A stretch of 64,000 nt of DNA, taken from Agrobacterium larrymoorei (GTDB lineage: Bacteria; Pseudomonadota; Alphaproteobacteria; Rhizobiales; Rhizobiaceae). The stretch lies in the NCBI RefSeq assembly GCF_005145045.1, contig NZ_CP039694.1, forward strand, positions 248,001 to 312,000, in the 5' to 3' direction. The notes beneath the pieces are model-generated. The model was not told where the DNA came from, ran no database searches, and saw nothing but the letters and a program-made list of their open reading frames with translations. Shown here one piece after another: positions 34,633 to 43,070 of the stretch. Within the stretch, counting starts at the first letter, position 1. Each line of letters starts with the position of its first letter. A program made the translations under genes and the position numbers.

Positions 34633-35511
34633 TCAGATATCTGCAACCGCACTACTCGACGGGTGATTGCTTATGAACTCGTCAGATAGGCTGGCCCAAA
34701 GTCCCTGCACTAGTTTTTTCATCACAAGCGCGTCGTTCCAACGGTCTGAGATATCGTTGCCATCCGGGCCCGTTATGGCATAAGGCTTTGGCCCAAGCTC
34801 ACAGACGAAAGGCAACGTGGCATCGGCACCGGCGCGTTTACGCCAGCTTTGAAAACCATTACGCCACCAGCCAAGGAAAACATCGACCCATTGTTGATGC
34901 TGGGGAAACGATATCTCGACCTGTATCTGCTGCGGGCTCGATACGCGACCGTGATAGGCCCAGCAGTGATCCATAATTCGCTCGATCTGTACATGTATTT
35001 CATTTGATATCGGCCACGCAAACTCGCGCCCGACCATATAGTGCGACAAATCACCAAGGAGTTGAAGGTTTGGGAATTGGTCCAGAAGATCCAGTGTAAA
35101 AAGAAGATCGCTAGTCACCCGGTCGCGATGGGTCTCAAGCAAGACTGGAAATGTGATCTGCTCAGCCAAACGCTGCCATCCCTCGATGACAGAGACGCAA
35201 TCGCTTATTTTTCGCGGACGGATATCGGCGTGCACATCCAGATGGTCGACCCCGAATTCCGATGCAACTTCAAGAACTGGTTTGAGATCATCAATGGTTT
35301 GTACGAAGCACTGCCCCTCATAATATTTACATCCGTCCGGCAAAAGTTTCTTGATGCGGCGTACGCTATCCCGATCATGGCAATGAGCGCTAACGCCACC
35401 GAACCCGGCACCTGCGATTTTTGCGATATTTTCTTCCAGCAATAATTCGTATCCGTCAGTATGACGTCGCTCCATTGCCCATAGCGACTGCAACACAAGA
35501 AAGTTCTGCAT
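34633..35511 (-). CDS. Xylose isomerase-like TIM-barrel protein
   Basis: About 292 residues of the AP endonuclease 2/sugar isomerase-epimerase superfamily (PF01261). Recognisable parts are NIAKIAGAGFGGVSAHCHD, VDHLDVHADIRPRKISD, FPVLLETHRDRVTSDLLFTL with the metal-binding Glu-Thr-His, and LQLLGDLSHYMVGREFAWP with a metal-binding Asp and His. It would act on a sugar or sugar-like polyol in the cytoplasm. The start is ATG 35511; a GTG at 35520 is also possible. It is divergent from the lacI gene, with two AAGCGCTT palindromes between, so it belongs to the P450/nucleoside regulon. It could process the ribose or other sugar released from the substrate; that is inference. Confidence 0.8.
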   Translation of the reverse strand: MQNFLVLQSLWAMERRHTDGYELLLEENIAKIAGAGFGGVSAHCHDRDSVRRIKKLLPDGCKYYEGQCFVQTIDDLKPVLEVASEFGVDHLDVHADIRPRKISDCVSVIEGWQRLAEQITFPVLLETHRDRVTSDLLFTLDLLDQFPNLQLLGDLSHYMVGREFAWPISNEIHVQIERIMDHCWAYHGRVSSPQQIQVEISFPQHQQWVDVFLGWWRNGFQSWRKRAGADATLPFVCELGPKPYAITGPDGNDISDRWNDALVMKKLVQGLWASLSDEFISNHPSSSAVADI

Positions 35512-35569
35512 CGAAAACACCCCATCGGCTCATCTTAAGTTGACAGGAAAGCTGGATTGTTAGATTCAG

Positions 35570-35582
35570 TCAAGCGCTTAAC
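35570..35582. promoter_or_regulatory. LacI-type operator O1
   Basis: TCAAGCGCTTAAC, centred on AAGCGCTT (35572-35579). Nearly the same as the site at 35601-35614 in inverted orientation and as the perfect palindrome at 36728-36741. It lies 59 bases upstream of the isomerase start. Confidence 0.75.
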
Positions 35583-35600
35583 GAAGGTGAAAATAGTTTT

Positions 35601-35614
35601 GTTAAGCGCTTGAC
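35601..35614. promoter_or_regulatory. LacI-type operator O2
   Basis: GTTAAGCGCTTGAC with core AAGCGCTT at 35604-35611. The centre is 32 bases from O1, about three helical turns, so two repressor dimers could bind the same face. It lies 55 bases upstream of the lacI start. Confidence 0.75.
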
Positions 35615-35668
35615 TATTGCTAAATGAGGCGTAGGCTTCATCCAGTCAATGTCGGAAAGAGCGTTGTA

Positions 35669-36688
35669 ATGAGGAAGCCTCGAATCAAAGCGCTGGATGT
35701 AGCGAAAGCCGCCGAGGTTTCGACTGCGACGGTCTCGCTCGTAATCAACGGCAAAGCGGATAAACGTGTCCCTCTTGAAACCCGTCAACGGGTTTTGAAG
35801 GTGGCGTCCGAATTGGGATATACCGTTGATCGTCGGGCTCGAGGGCTTGCCACTGGAACGAGCCGACTTATAGGCTTTATCGTCCCCAACAGTGTTGGTA
35901 ACCCATTCTTTAGCGCTGTCCATATGGAGCTCATGCGAGAACTGGGAAGTAGTTATCAGGTATTGATTGTTGCAACTGATGTTGGTGAGGATATCGCCCG
36001 ACAAAACATAGAGCAACTACTCGCGATCGGTATCGATGCACTTGTCGGCATATCTGTCGATAGCGCTTACCTGAAGCCGATAGAAGCCAATATTCCAATG
36101 ATTTTGGTCGATTCTGATCGCTCCGGCCCCGGGATTGCAGCGCTGAATTTCGCTGTAGAAGACGGCGCACGAGAGTTAGCACGACATTTGGTTGATTTCG
36201 GGCATCGCAAATTCGCATATATCGATGCAAAAACCCAGTCTCGTACATTTCCCGCACGTCGCAATGCGTTTATGGCAGCACTCGCGGAAATGGGTGTGGA
36301 AAGTCCAGTCATTCTGGAAACCGAAATCGAGATGACAGACGCAGAAACGACTGTCGCAACCATTCTTCAAAAATGGAAGTCGGACGGGATCACAGCCATC
36401 GTGTGCGCAACCGACCTACAAGCCTACGGTGTCCTCACTGCATTGAAGGCACTTGCAATACAGGTGCCGGATGACATGTCGCTCGCAGGGTTTGATGACT
36501 TGCCGTTTTCCCGAGCGATGGACCCGCAGCTGACGTCCGTGCGACTTCCCGGCGATGCACTGGCAAGAGGCGCTGTCGCTGAATTGCGTGGGCTGTTAAA
36601 GCAGAAGTCTCCACGCATAGCCAGCATCGTTATCAATGTAGAGCTGCACCCGCGAGCCTCTACAGGCAAAGCTAAGACACTCGCCTGA
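35669..36688 (+). CDS. LacI-family transcriptional repressor
   Basis: A 339-residue LacI/GalR regulator. The N-terminal HTH is IKALDVAKAAEVSTATVSLV with hinge RRARGLATGTS, followed by a periplasmic-binding-protein-like effector domain (LIGFIVPNSVGNPFFSAVHM through DDMSLAGFDDLPFSRAMDPQ). The start at 35669 gives the correct HTH spacing; an ATG at 35624 would add 15 residues. It is divergent from the isomerase gene and 86 bases ahead of the ferredoxin gene. Three matching palindromes in both intergenic regions indicate that it controls itself, the isomerase and the P450/nucleoside operon. The inducer is unknown, probably a sugar or nucleoside. Confidence 0.9.
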   Translation: MRKPRIKALDVAKAAEVSTATVSLVINGKADKRVPLETRQRVLKVASELGYTVDRRARGLATGTSRLIGFIVPNSVGNPFFSAVHMELMRELGSSYQVLIVATDVGEDIARQNIEQLLAIGIDALVGISVDSAYLKPIEANIPMILVDSDRSGPGIAALNFAVEDGARELARHLVDFGHRKFAYIDAKTQSRTFPARRNAFMAALAEMGVESPVILETEIEMTDAETTVATILQKWKSDGITAIVCATDLQAYGVLTALKALAIQVPDDMSLAGFDDLPFSRAMDPQLTSVRLPGDALARGAVAELRGLLKQKSPRIASIVINVELHPRASTGKAKTLA

Positions 36689-36727
36689 AACGATACGACG
36701 GTGTAGGGCACACATCTCGCGCAGTTA

Positions 36728-36741
36728 GTTAAGCGCTTAAC
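36728..36741. promoter_or_regulatory. LacI-type operator O3 before the ferredoxin gene
   Basis: GTTAAGCGCTTAAC is a perfect 14-bp palindrome. It lies 33 bases upstream of the ferredoxin start and 39 bases after the lacI stop. Its identity with O1 and O2 links the downstream operon to the LacI regulator. Confidence 0.8.
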
Positions 36742-36774
36742 TTGAAAACGTTTCGCTTGAGTTCGGGGAAAACT

Positions 36775-36981
36775 ATGAAGAAGATGCACGTCAAGGTCAA
36801 TCTTGAGGCCTGCCAAGGACATGGGCTTTGCTACTTCGCAGCCGAGGCACTTTACGAAATCAGAGACAGTGACGGTCGGGCGATTGTTCTGTTGGACCCA
36901 GTGCCCGAGGACATGCACGATGCTGCCAGAAAATCTGCGGAAGTCTGTCCCGAGCGGGCAATCGAGATCATTGAAGAGTGA
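36775..36981 (+). CDS. P450-associated ferredoxin with C-x2-H-x2-C motif
   Basis: A 68-residue small iron-sulfur ferredoxin of the type that serves bacterial P450s. The cluster motif is C13-x2-H16-x2-C19 ... C58-P, so the second of the usual four cysteine positions is histidine. Three Cys ligands suggest a [3Fe-4S] cluster, or a [4Fe-4S] cluster with a non-Cys ligand. It should carry electrons from the reductase (38235) to the P450 (37033) in the same operon. Start at 36775 with a CGGGGAA ribosome site; the longer frame from 36742 includes DNA next to the operator. Confidence 0.88.
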   Translation: MKKMHVKVNLEACQGHGLCYFAAEALYEIRDSDGRAIVLLDPVPEDMHDAARKSAEVCPERAIEIIEE

Positions 36982-37032
36982 ATTTCCAGCCGTCGGACCG
37001 AGTCAGGGTCACTTTGTATAGGAGTTAGCGCT

Positions 37033-38235
37033 GTGAGCACAGTAGATTTTGACCACAACAGCAAAGACCATGTGGACAACGCATACGATACATACAAGCT
37101 TCACCGATCGAAGTGTCCCGTGGCCAAGACCGAAAGACACGGGGGCTACTGGGTTATTGCAGGATATGACGAGGTTTTTCAGGTTGCCAGAGATGACGAC
37201 ACGTTTTCGTCGGCTGGTGGAACAGTGGTACCCAACACAAATGTCGGCAGACTTTTGCCGATCATGGCAGACCCGCCTGAGCTTGAGCGTTACAGGACCC
37301 TGATCAATCCATTCCTTACGCCCAAGGCCATAAAGGAAATAGAACCGTTCATACGGCGTATCACTGACGACGCGATAGACTCCTTTATTGAACAAGGTTC
37401 TGTCGATATCGTTGCGGAGCTTGCAAGTCCCATTCCGGCAATGGGGACAATGCGCTTGCTTGGCCTTGATCCGTCTGAATGGTGCATGTTTGCCGAGCCC
37501 CTTCATGACGTCATGTACACGCGGCCTGGCACCCCTGAGAATGAAGATGGCCAGCGTCGGGTTCTCGCGTTTTCGCAAAAGATTGTCGATGAGATCGATG
37601 AAAGAATAAGAGCCCCGCGGGAGGACATGATCTCCCGACTTTTGGCCTCGGAATCCAACGGCATCAAGACTTCGCGCCAGGAAGTCATCGATCTGGTCAG
37701 GATGGTCATTTTCGGTGGCATGGACACTGTTGTCGCTGCATTGGGAAATATTTTCCTGCAACTGGATCGCCACCCCGATATTCGGCAGCGCCTCATCGCC
37801 GACAGGGCACTGTTACCAACTGCCATTGAAGAATTCCTCCGCTTCGAAGCGCCGATCCAAGGCTTCGGACGCAAAGTAATGCGTGACACTTGCGTCGGTG
37901 ATCAGTCCATCAAAGCAGGCGAAACTGTTTTCATGCTGTGGGCGAGCGCTAATCGGGATGAAAGCGTCTTTGGTGAGACTGCAGACCAGCTCGTGATTGA
38001 CAGAGTGCCAAACCGCCACATGACGTTTGGCATCGGGGGCCACCGTTGCCAGGGATCGACCATGGCGCGCACCGAGTTGCGGATCGTGCTGGATCGAGTT
38101 CTCGAAAGGCTTCCGGATTACAAAGTTGTTTGGGACAAGGTTGTGGGTCCTGATACGGTCGGCTCGTCCTATGGTCAACGTGCTGTGCCGATATTGTTCA
38201 CACCCGGCAGAAAGCTGAACACGGTGGCTGCGTGA
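37033..38235 (+). CDS. Cytochrome P450 monooxygenase (GTG start)
   Basis: A 400-residue soluble class I bacterial P450. The I-helix motif is GGMDT (residues 228-232, with Asp-Thr for oxygen activation), the ExxR motif is E267-x2-R270, and the heme-binding loop FGIGGHRCQG has the heme-ligand Cys339. The GTG start is preceded by GGAG 10 bases upstream. It would hydroxylate or dealkylate a small substrate using electrons from the adjacent ferredoxin and reductase. Co-location with a nucleoside transporter and nucleoside hydrolase-like gene suggests a nucleoside-like or base-bearing substrate. I cannot assign a CYP family. Confidence 0.93.
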   Translation: MSTVDFDHNSKDHVDNAYDTYKLHRSKCPVAKTERHGGYWVIAGYDEVFQVARDDDTFSSAGGTVVPNTNVGRLLPIMADPPELERYRTLINPFLTPKAIKEIEPFIRRITDDAIDSFIEQGSVDIVAELASPIPAMGTMRLLGLDPSEWCMFAEPLHDVMYTRPGTPENEDGQRRVLAFSQKIVDEIDERIRAPREDMISRLLASESNGIKTSRQEVIDLVRMVIFGGMDTVVAALGNIFLQLDRHPDIRQRLIADRALLPTAIEEFLRFEAPIQGFGRKVMRDTCVGDQSIKAGETVFMLWASANRDESVFGETADQLVIDRVPNRHMTFGIGGHRCQGSTMARTELRIVLDRVLERLPDYKVVWDKVVGPDTVGSSYGQRAVPILFTPGRKLNTVAA

Positions 38236-39455
38236 TGGTCATCTCCACGACACCACGACAGCCAGATCAAAAGCGCATCGCTATCGTTGGAGCATCCGTT
38301 GCTGGTGTTGCAGCGGCAGAGGCGCTCTCGAAAGGCGGGTTCCTGGGGACGGTTGACGTTTTTGATTCCGAAACGTCGCTTCCCTATGATCGCCCGCCCC
38401 TTTCGAAGCAGTTCGCCCTCGGCACCTGTAATGTGGAGAAGCTTCAGTTTTACGATATCGAAGGCTGGGACAGGCTTGGTGCGACCCTGCATCTTGGGTT
38501 AAAAGTTGCCGCGATCGAGGAAAAGGGTCGACGCTTGCGTTTGAGCGACGGTCGTTCGTTTGAGAATGATGGCCTGATCATTGCAACAGGTGCTGAGCCA
38601 ATCAATCTCAAAGTCTTGAAAGGTCGCGAAAACGTTATCTCGCTGAGAACACTCTGCGATGGTCAGCGTCTTGCCACAGCCCTCAAGAGCTCCCGGCGTC
38701 TTGCAATCGTCGGAAGCGGTTTTATCGGGCTCGAGGTTGCAGCTGTCGCGGCAAGTCTCGATATCGATGTGACGGTAATAGAGCGATCTCCGCTTCCAAT
38801 GGAAGCGAGATTGGGGAAAATCGTCGCCAAGCGAATTCTGGATCTGCATCAACGCCATAACATCAACTTCCTGCGTGGACGGACGGTTGCCTCTGCGGAG
38901 GGAGGTGTAAAGGTCGAAACGCTGGTTCTAGATGACGGCACGCGTTTGGATATCGATACCGTCCTCGTCGGCATCGGTGTGCGTCCGGCTCTGGCGTGGC
39001 TGGAAAATTCAGGCATCGCTCTGAGCGATGGAATTGTCTGCGACGACCATGGCCGTACGAACCTTTCGGCGGTCTATGCCGCAGGAGATGCTGCCTCCTG
39101 GCTTAACTCGCTTTTCAATGAGCAAATGCGGCTTGAACATTGGACGACTGCCAGAGAACAGGGACAGCACGTCGCACAATGTTTGATCCGCGAACTGGCC
39201 GGTGAAAGTTCCCACGAAATGGTGTTCGATCATGTCCCTTATGTATGGTCCGACCAATATGGCCTGAAAATTCAGACTGTTGGGCGATTTCTTCCCAATG
39301 ATGTATTTCGCATTGATCATGACGAGCCTGAGAACAACAGGTTCGCAGGCAGCTATTGGCGCAACGATAAAATTCGCGGTGCAATAGCGATAAACATGCC
39401 GAAACAGCTCATGTCCTACCGAAAGGAGATAATCTCTCAATACAAAGGCGTTTGA
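38235..39455 (+). CDS. NAD(P)H-dependent ferredoxin reductase
   Basis: A 406-residue FAD-dependent reductase of the putidaredoxin-reductase type. It has an FAD-binding RIAIVGASVAGVAAAEAL, SLPYDRPPLSKQ, a second Rossmann motif RLAIVGSGFIGLEVAA for NAD(P)H, the conserved VYAAGDAA near residue 280, and a C-terminal reductase domain (EHWTTAREQGQHVA, VWSDQYGLKIQTVG). The start is ATG 38235 overlapping the P450 stop, or GTG three bases earlier. It completes a three-component P450 system with the ferredoxin and P450. Confidence 0.92.
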   Translation: MVISTTPRQPDQKRIAIVGASVAGVAAAEALSKGGFLGTVDVFDSETSLPYDRPPLSKQFALGTCNVEKLQFYDIEGWDRLGATLHLGLKVAAIEEKGRRLRLSDGRSFENDGLIIATGAEPINLKVLKGRENVISLRTLCDGQRLATALKSSRRLAIVGSGFIGLEVAAVAASLDIDVTVIERSPLPMEARLGKIVAKRILDLHQRHNINFLRGRTVASAEGGVKVETLVLDDGTRLDIDTVLVGIGVRPALAWLENSGIALSDGIVCDDHGRTNLSAVYAAGDAASWLNSLFNEQMRLEHWTTAREQGQHVAQCLIRELAGESSHEMVFDHVPYVWSDQYGLKIQTVGRFLPNDVFRIDHDEPENNRFAGSYWRNDKIRGAIAINMPKQLMSYRKEIISQYKGV

Positions 39456-39552
39456 GCGCGCATGACGGCTGGGCTGCCGTGACACGAAGCAAGTGGAACG
39501 TCCGCCATCAACAATGAGTATCAAAAACAGGCGATCCAAAAGGGGAACAACA

Positions 39553-41133
39553 ATGTCCGAAGAGACAAAGCCTGCTCTTGAATGTCGCAAGGTTACCGTG
39601 AACTATGGACAGGTAACCGCGCTTGAAGACGTATGCGCCAGATTTGCGCAGGGGCAGATTCACGCGGTAGTAGGTCAGAATGGCGCTGGCAAAACAACAT
39701 TTGCGCGCGTCGCAGCAGGTCTTGTTCGCCCCACATCTGGATCAGTCATGGTCATGGAGCGAGAAGTCCGAACTGGTCATGTCAACGACAGCCGCGCTGC
39801 CGGTGTGGAACTCGTGCACCAGAGCTTTGCGCTTCCGCCCTCATTCACGGTGGTCGAAGCCATGGAGTTCAGCGTTGCCGGAACTGGAGGCTTCTACAGC
39901 CGGAAATGTCTGAAAAACAAATGGCATGATCATCTCCGAGATCTCGATATCACCGTCGATCTCGGCGAGCGTTTACGCGCTCTGCCCGTTGAAACCCAGC
40001 AAGGCATAGAGATTGCTCGCGCTCTGGTCACAGATGCCAAAGTCCTCATATTGGACGAACCCACGGCAGTACTGTCTCCTGCGGGTATCGATGTTTTGTT
40101 CAATCGCGTGAGACGTCTCAAGGAACGTGGCGTGACGGTCATTATGATCCTTCACAAAATCCGGGAAGTCCTTGCCATTGCAGATACGGTTACGGTCTTG
40201 CGTGGCGGTCGCAAGATCGAAGGCCCCCTCTCGGTTAAAGAGCTGTCAAGCGAGCGGTTGGCGAAACTCATCATCGGGGATTCAGTCGTAAGGGCGCCGA
40301 ATGCACTTGGTCAGAGTGTTCCTGTCCAGGTCACGCAATCCGACATCGCCGGAAGCGGCAAAATTTCGGAGCCGAGCAAACCAAAGGCGCTCGAACTGCG
40401 CGGTGTTTCTACGAATCCGGACAGCGAAGGGATGCCTCTCGACGATGTCGATCTGGAGATACGAGCGGGCGAAATAGTCGGCATCGCAGGCGTTGAGGGC
40501 AACGGGCAAAGAACCTTGGTTCGCACCATAGCGGCACTTTCCGATATGCACTCCGGACACCTCTGTCTTGGGGGGCAAGATGTCACGGATCAATCGCTTT
40601 CAGGCCGCCGAAACAGCGGTTTACGCATCATTCCTTTTGAACGAAACGTAGAAGGCCTGAGCCTGACGAGTTCGCTATGGGAAAACTGGAGCGCGCGAGC
40701 CCTGCTACAAAATGGTCTTTTGCGGTTTATCGCACCAAGCGCAATCCGAAGAGACTGCGACCAATCGCTAAAAAGCTGGGGTGTGCGTTTTCACAGTCCC
40801 GGTCAGCGAGCGGAATCTCTTTCCGGCGGCAACGCGCAAAAGGTAATCTTCGCCCGCGAAATCGATCCGGATGCGAAGCTCATCATTGCTGCGCAACCCA
40901 CGCGCGGGCTCGACATCGGCGCGACGGCTTTCGTCTGGCAGACACTACGAGAAGCCCGTGATCGAGGTGCTGCAGTGCTGCTGATTTCGTCAGACTTGGA
41001 TGAACTTTTCGACATTTCCGACCGAGTTCTCGTGATGCTGTCTGGCCGTATCAACGGTGAGTTTTCCGCGCCATACGACATGCTGTCTGTTGGCAGGGCC
41101 ATGACTGACGCAGCGACAGAGGTAACAGCATGA
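39553..41133 (+). CDS. Nucleoside-type ABC transporter ATPase with two ATPase domains
   Basis: A 526-residue double-ATPase subunit like YufO/NupA of BMP-type nucleoside importers. First domain: Walker A GQNGAGKTTFARVAAG, Walker B VLILDEPTAVLSP. Second domain: degenerate Walker A GVEGNGQRTLVRT, signature LSGGNAQKVIFARE, then QPTRGLDIGA. The second Walker A lacks the standard Lys-Thr pair, as is usual in this subfamily and in RbsA-type proteins. The start at 39553 has an AGGGGAA site. It is translationally coupled to the next permease (ATGA at 41130). Confidence 0.9.
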   Translation: MSEETKPALECRKVTVNYGQVTALEDVCARFAQGQIHAVVGQNGAGKTTFARVAAGLVRPTSGSVMVMEREVRTGHVNDSRAAGVELVHQSFALPPSFTVVEAMEFSVAGTGGFYSRKCLKNKWHDHLRDLDITVDLGERLRALPVETQQGIEIARALVTDAKVLILDEPTAVLSPAGIDVLFNRVRRLKERGVTVIMILHKIREVLAIADTVTVLRGGRKIEGPLSVKELSSERLAKLIIGDSVVRAPNALGQSVPVQVTQSDIAGSGKISEPSKPKALELRGVSTNPDSEGMPLDDVDLEIRAGEIVGIAGVEGNGQRTLVRTIAALSDMHSGHLCLGGQDVTDQSLSGRRNSGLRIIPFERNVEGLSLTSSLWENWSARALLQNGLLRFIAPSAIRRDCDQSLKSWGVRFHSPGQRAESLSGGNAQKVIFAREIDPDAKLIIAAQPTRGLDIGATAFVWQTLREARDRGAAVLLISSDLDELFDISDRVLVMLSGRINGEFSAPYDMLSVGRAMTDAATEVTA

Positions 41134-42167
41134 GAGACAGTCTCGCTACAGTCGGACGCAGTTTTATCTTCGTCATTTTGGCACTGGCGCTTTGCGCGGT
41201 GGTTTTCCAGGCGTGTCGTTATAACGCCCCACTCATGATTTGGTCCGTTATCGAAGGCGCGTTCTTTAGAAATGGTGCGATTGTCCAAAGCCTGAGATGG
41301 GCGCTACCGTTGTTCATCACTGCGGCTGGCGTCGCCATTTCGTTTCGAGCAGGCTTTTTCAACATAGGTGCGCAGGGTCAATTTTATGTTGGTGCGATTG
41401 CAGCGGCAACCGCTGCCCATTTTCTGTCGGGCGGTCCGGCATTTGTGGTCATACCCCTGATCTTCCTGGCAGGAATTTGCGGAGGTGCGATTTGGGCTCT
41501 ATGGCCGGGGCTTTTAAGATTAAGTTCCGGCACTGACGAAGTCATCACGACCCTCATGGGCAACTTTCTGGCCGGACTTTTGCTGATTTACGTTACCTCC
41601 GGCCCACTCAAGGATCCCTCGGGTTCGGGGCAGCAAGCATCCAGCAAACCTCTTGATCCGGCCTATCGTATGTCGGACTCGCTTGGTCTTTCTCCAACCA
41701 TTATTGCCATCGCGCTGATTGTTGGCATCGCGACGTGGCTGCTGGTCAATCGTACTGCTTTTGGCGTGCTTGCGGGCCTCGCCGGACGTAACGTTGTCAT
41801 GGTAAAATGGCAGGGAGCGCGGATCTGGAAACTTGGCCTGTCGAGCTTTCTAATTTCTGGTGCATTGGCAGGACTTGCCGGAACGATAGAATTCATGGGG
41901 CCGAACGGCCGTATCGTATCTGGCTTCCTGCCCGCTCATGGTTTCACTGCAATCCTCATCGCTCTTGTCGCCAACCTGTCGATTGTCGGAACCGCAGTCA
42001 CGGCCATATTCTTCGGTGGCCTATCGGCAGCTGCACTTTACCTGCCCATCATCGCGGGCCTCCCGGCCTCTGCCATCGATATCATAAATGCTGCAATCGC
42101 CCTGTTCATTACGGCCAAATCGAATTTTATCGACAGGGTGTTCGGTGTTGGGAGTCAGCCCAAATGA
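41130..42167 (+). CDS. Nucleoside-type ABC transporter permease 1
   Basis: A 345-residue permease of the BPD_transp_2 family (YufP/NupB-like) with about ten membrane segments. It has the family's early AGVAISFRAGFFNIGAQGQF motif and the later FLPAHGFTAILIALVANLS. It overlaps the ATPase stop and the next permease start by four bases each, so all three are coupled. Location: inner membrane. Confidence 0.9.
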   Translation: MRDSLATVGRSFIFVILALALCAVVFQACRYNAPLMIWSVIEGAFFRNGAIVQSLRWALPLFITAAGVAISFRAGFFNIGAQGQFYVGAIAAATAAHFLSGGPAFVVIPLIFLAGICGGAIWALWPGLLRLSSGTDEVITTLMGNFLAGLLLIYVTSGPLKDPSGSGQQASSKPLDPAYRMSDSLGLSPTIIAIALIVGIATWLLVNRTAFGVLAGLAGRNVVMVKWQGARIWKLGLSSFLISGALAGLAGTIEFMGPNGRIVSGFLPAHGFTAILIALVANLSIVGTAVTAIFFGGLSAAALYLPIIAGLPASAIDIINAAIALFITAKSNFIDRVFGVGSQPK

Positions 42168-43057
42168 ATGAAATCATTATTGCCATACTCCGTTCTGGAA
42201 CTCCGCTGATTTACGTGACACTGGCTGGTGTATTGGCACAGCGTGCCGGTGTCTGGAATCTGGGCCTCGAAGGGTTGATGATCATAGGCGCATGCGCCAC
42301 GATCGTGGGCATCATGCTGACCCATTCCGTTGCAGCGGCGATCCTTATCGCCATTACGCTCTGCGTGCTCGCCTCGGTGCTTCTGTGGTTTGTCATCGAT
42401 AAGCTGAAGGCAAACCCCATCATCGCAGGCCTTGGAATGACAGGTCTCGGGCTTGGCGGAACGGCACTTGCGGTTCAATCGATTTTTGGCAGTCAGGCTA
42501 CGGTAACGGCGCCATTCGGCCTGCCGAAACTCGGACCGGCATTCGGCGCATATGGCGTCCTTTCCATCGCTGTCGCTGCCATGCCTTTCGTGGTCTTCGG
42601 CATTTGGCTTCTATTGCGCCGGTCTCGCTTCGGCCTAAAGCTTGCTGCGTCTGGAGAACACCCTTTCGCTGCCCGTAGCGTCGGCATAAATCCTTCACGA
42701 ATGCGCTTGATAGCCTTGATTATAGGTGGTGCACTCTGTGCGCTCGGTGGAGCAGAGCTTGCAGCTGGTAGCTTGCAGTTCTTCGCGCAGGGAATGACGG
42801 CAGGCCGTGGCTTCATGGCCTTCGCAGCCGTGATTTTTGGAGCTGCACATCCGGTGGGCGCAGCCCTTGCGGCCGTGTTTTTTGCGGTCGCCGGTGCAAT
42901 CGGCGTGCGCGCTCAATTGTTGTTCGGAGGAAAGATGCCGAACGAGATCCTCCAAAGCTTACCCTATATCGCGACGATCTTTGGCGTGTGGTTATCAGGG
43001 CGACTGCGTGGAGGTGCCAAAGGCGTGAACGGTTTCAACGAACTTAAAGATCAGTGA
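42164..43057 (+). CDS. Nucleoside-type ABC transporter permease 2
   Basis: A 297-residue second BPD_transp_2 permease (YufQ/NupC-like). Typical motifs are LAGVLAQRAGVWNLGLEGLM near the N-terminus and GMTAGRGFMAFAAVIFGAAH near residue 210. It starts at 42164 in an ATGA overlap; longer open frame upstream is antifunctional extension inside permease 1. It pairs with permease 1 to form the channel. The gene is followed after 13 bases by the nucleoside hydrolase-like gene. Confidence 0.9.
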   Translation: MNEIIIAILRSGTPLIYVTLAGVLAQRAGVWNLGLEGLMIIGACATIVGIMLTHSVAAAILIAITLCVLASVLLWFVIDKLKANPIIAGLGMTGLGLGGTALAVQSIFGSQATVTAPFGLPKLGPAFGAYGVLSIAVAAMPFVVFGIWLLLRRSRFGLKLAASGEHPFAARSVGINPSRMRLIALIIGGALCALGGAELAAGSLQFFAQGMTAGRGFMAFAAVIFGAAHPVGAALAAVFFAVAGAIGVRAQLLFGGKMPNEILQSLPYIATIFGVWLSGRLRGGAKGVNGFNELKDQ

Positions 43058-43070
43058 GAGGATAACTGGA

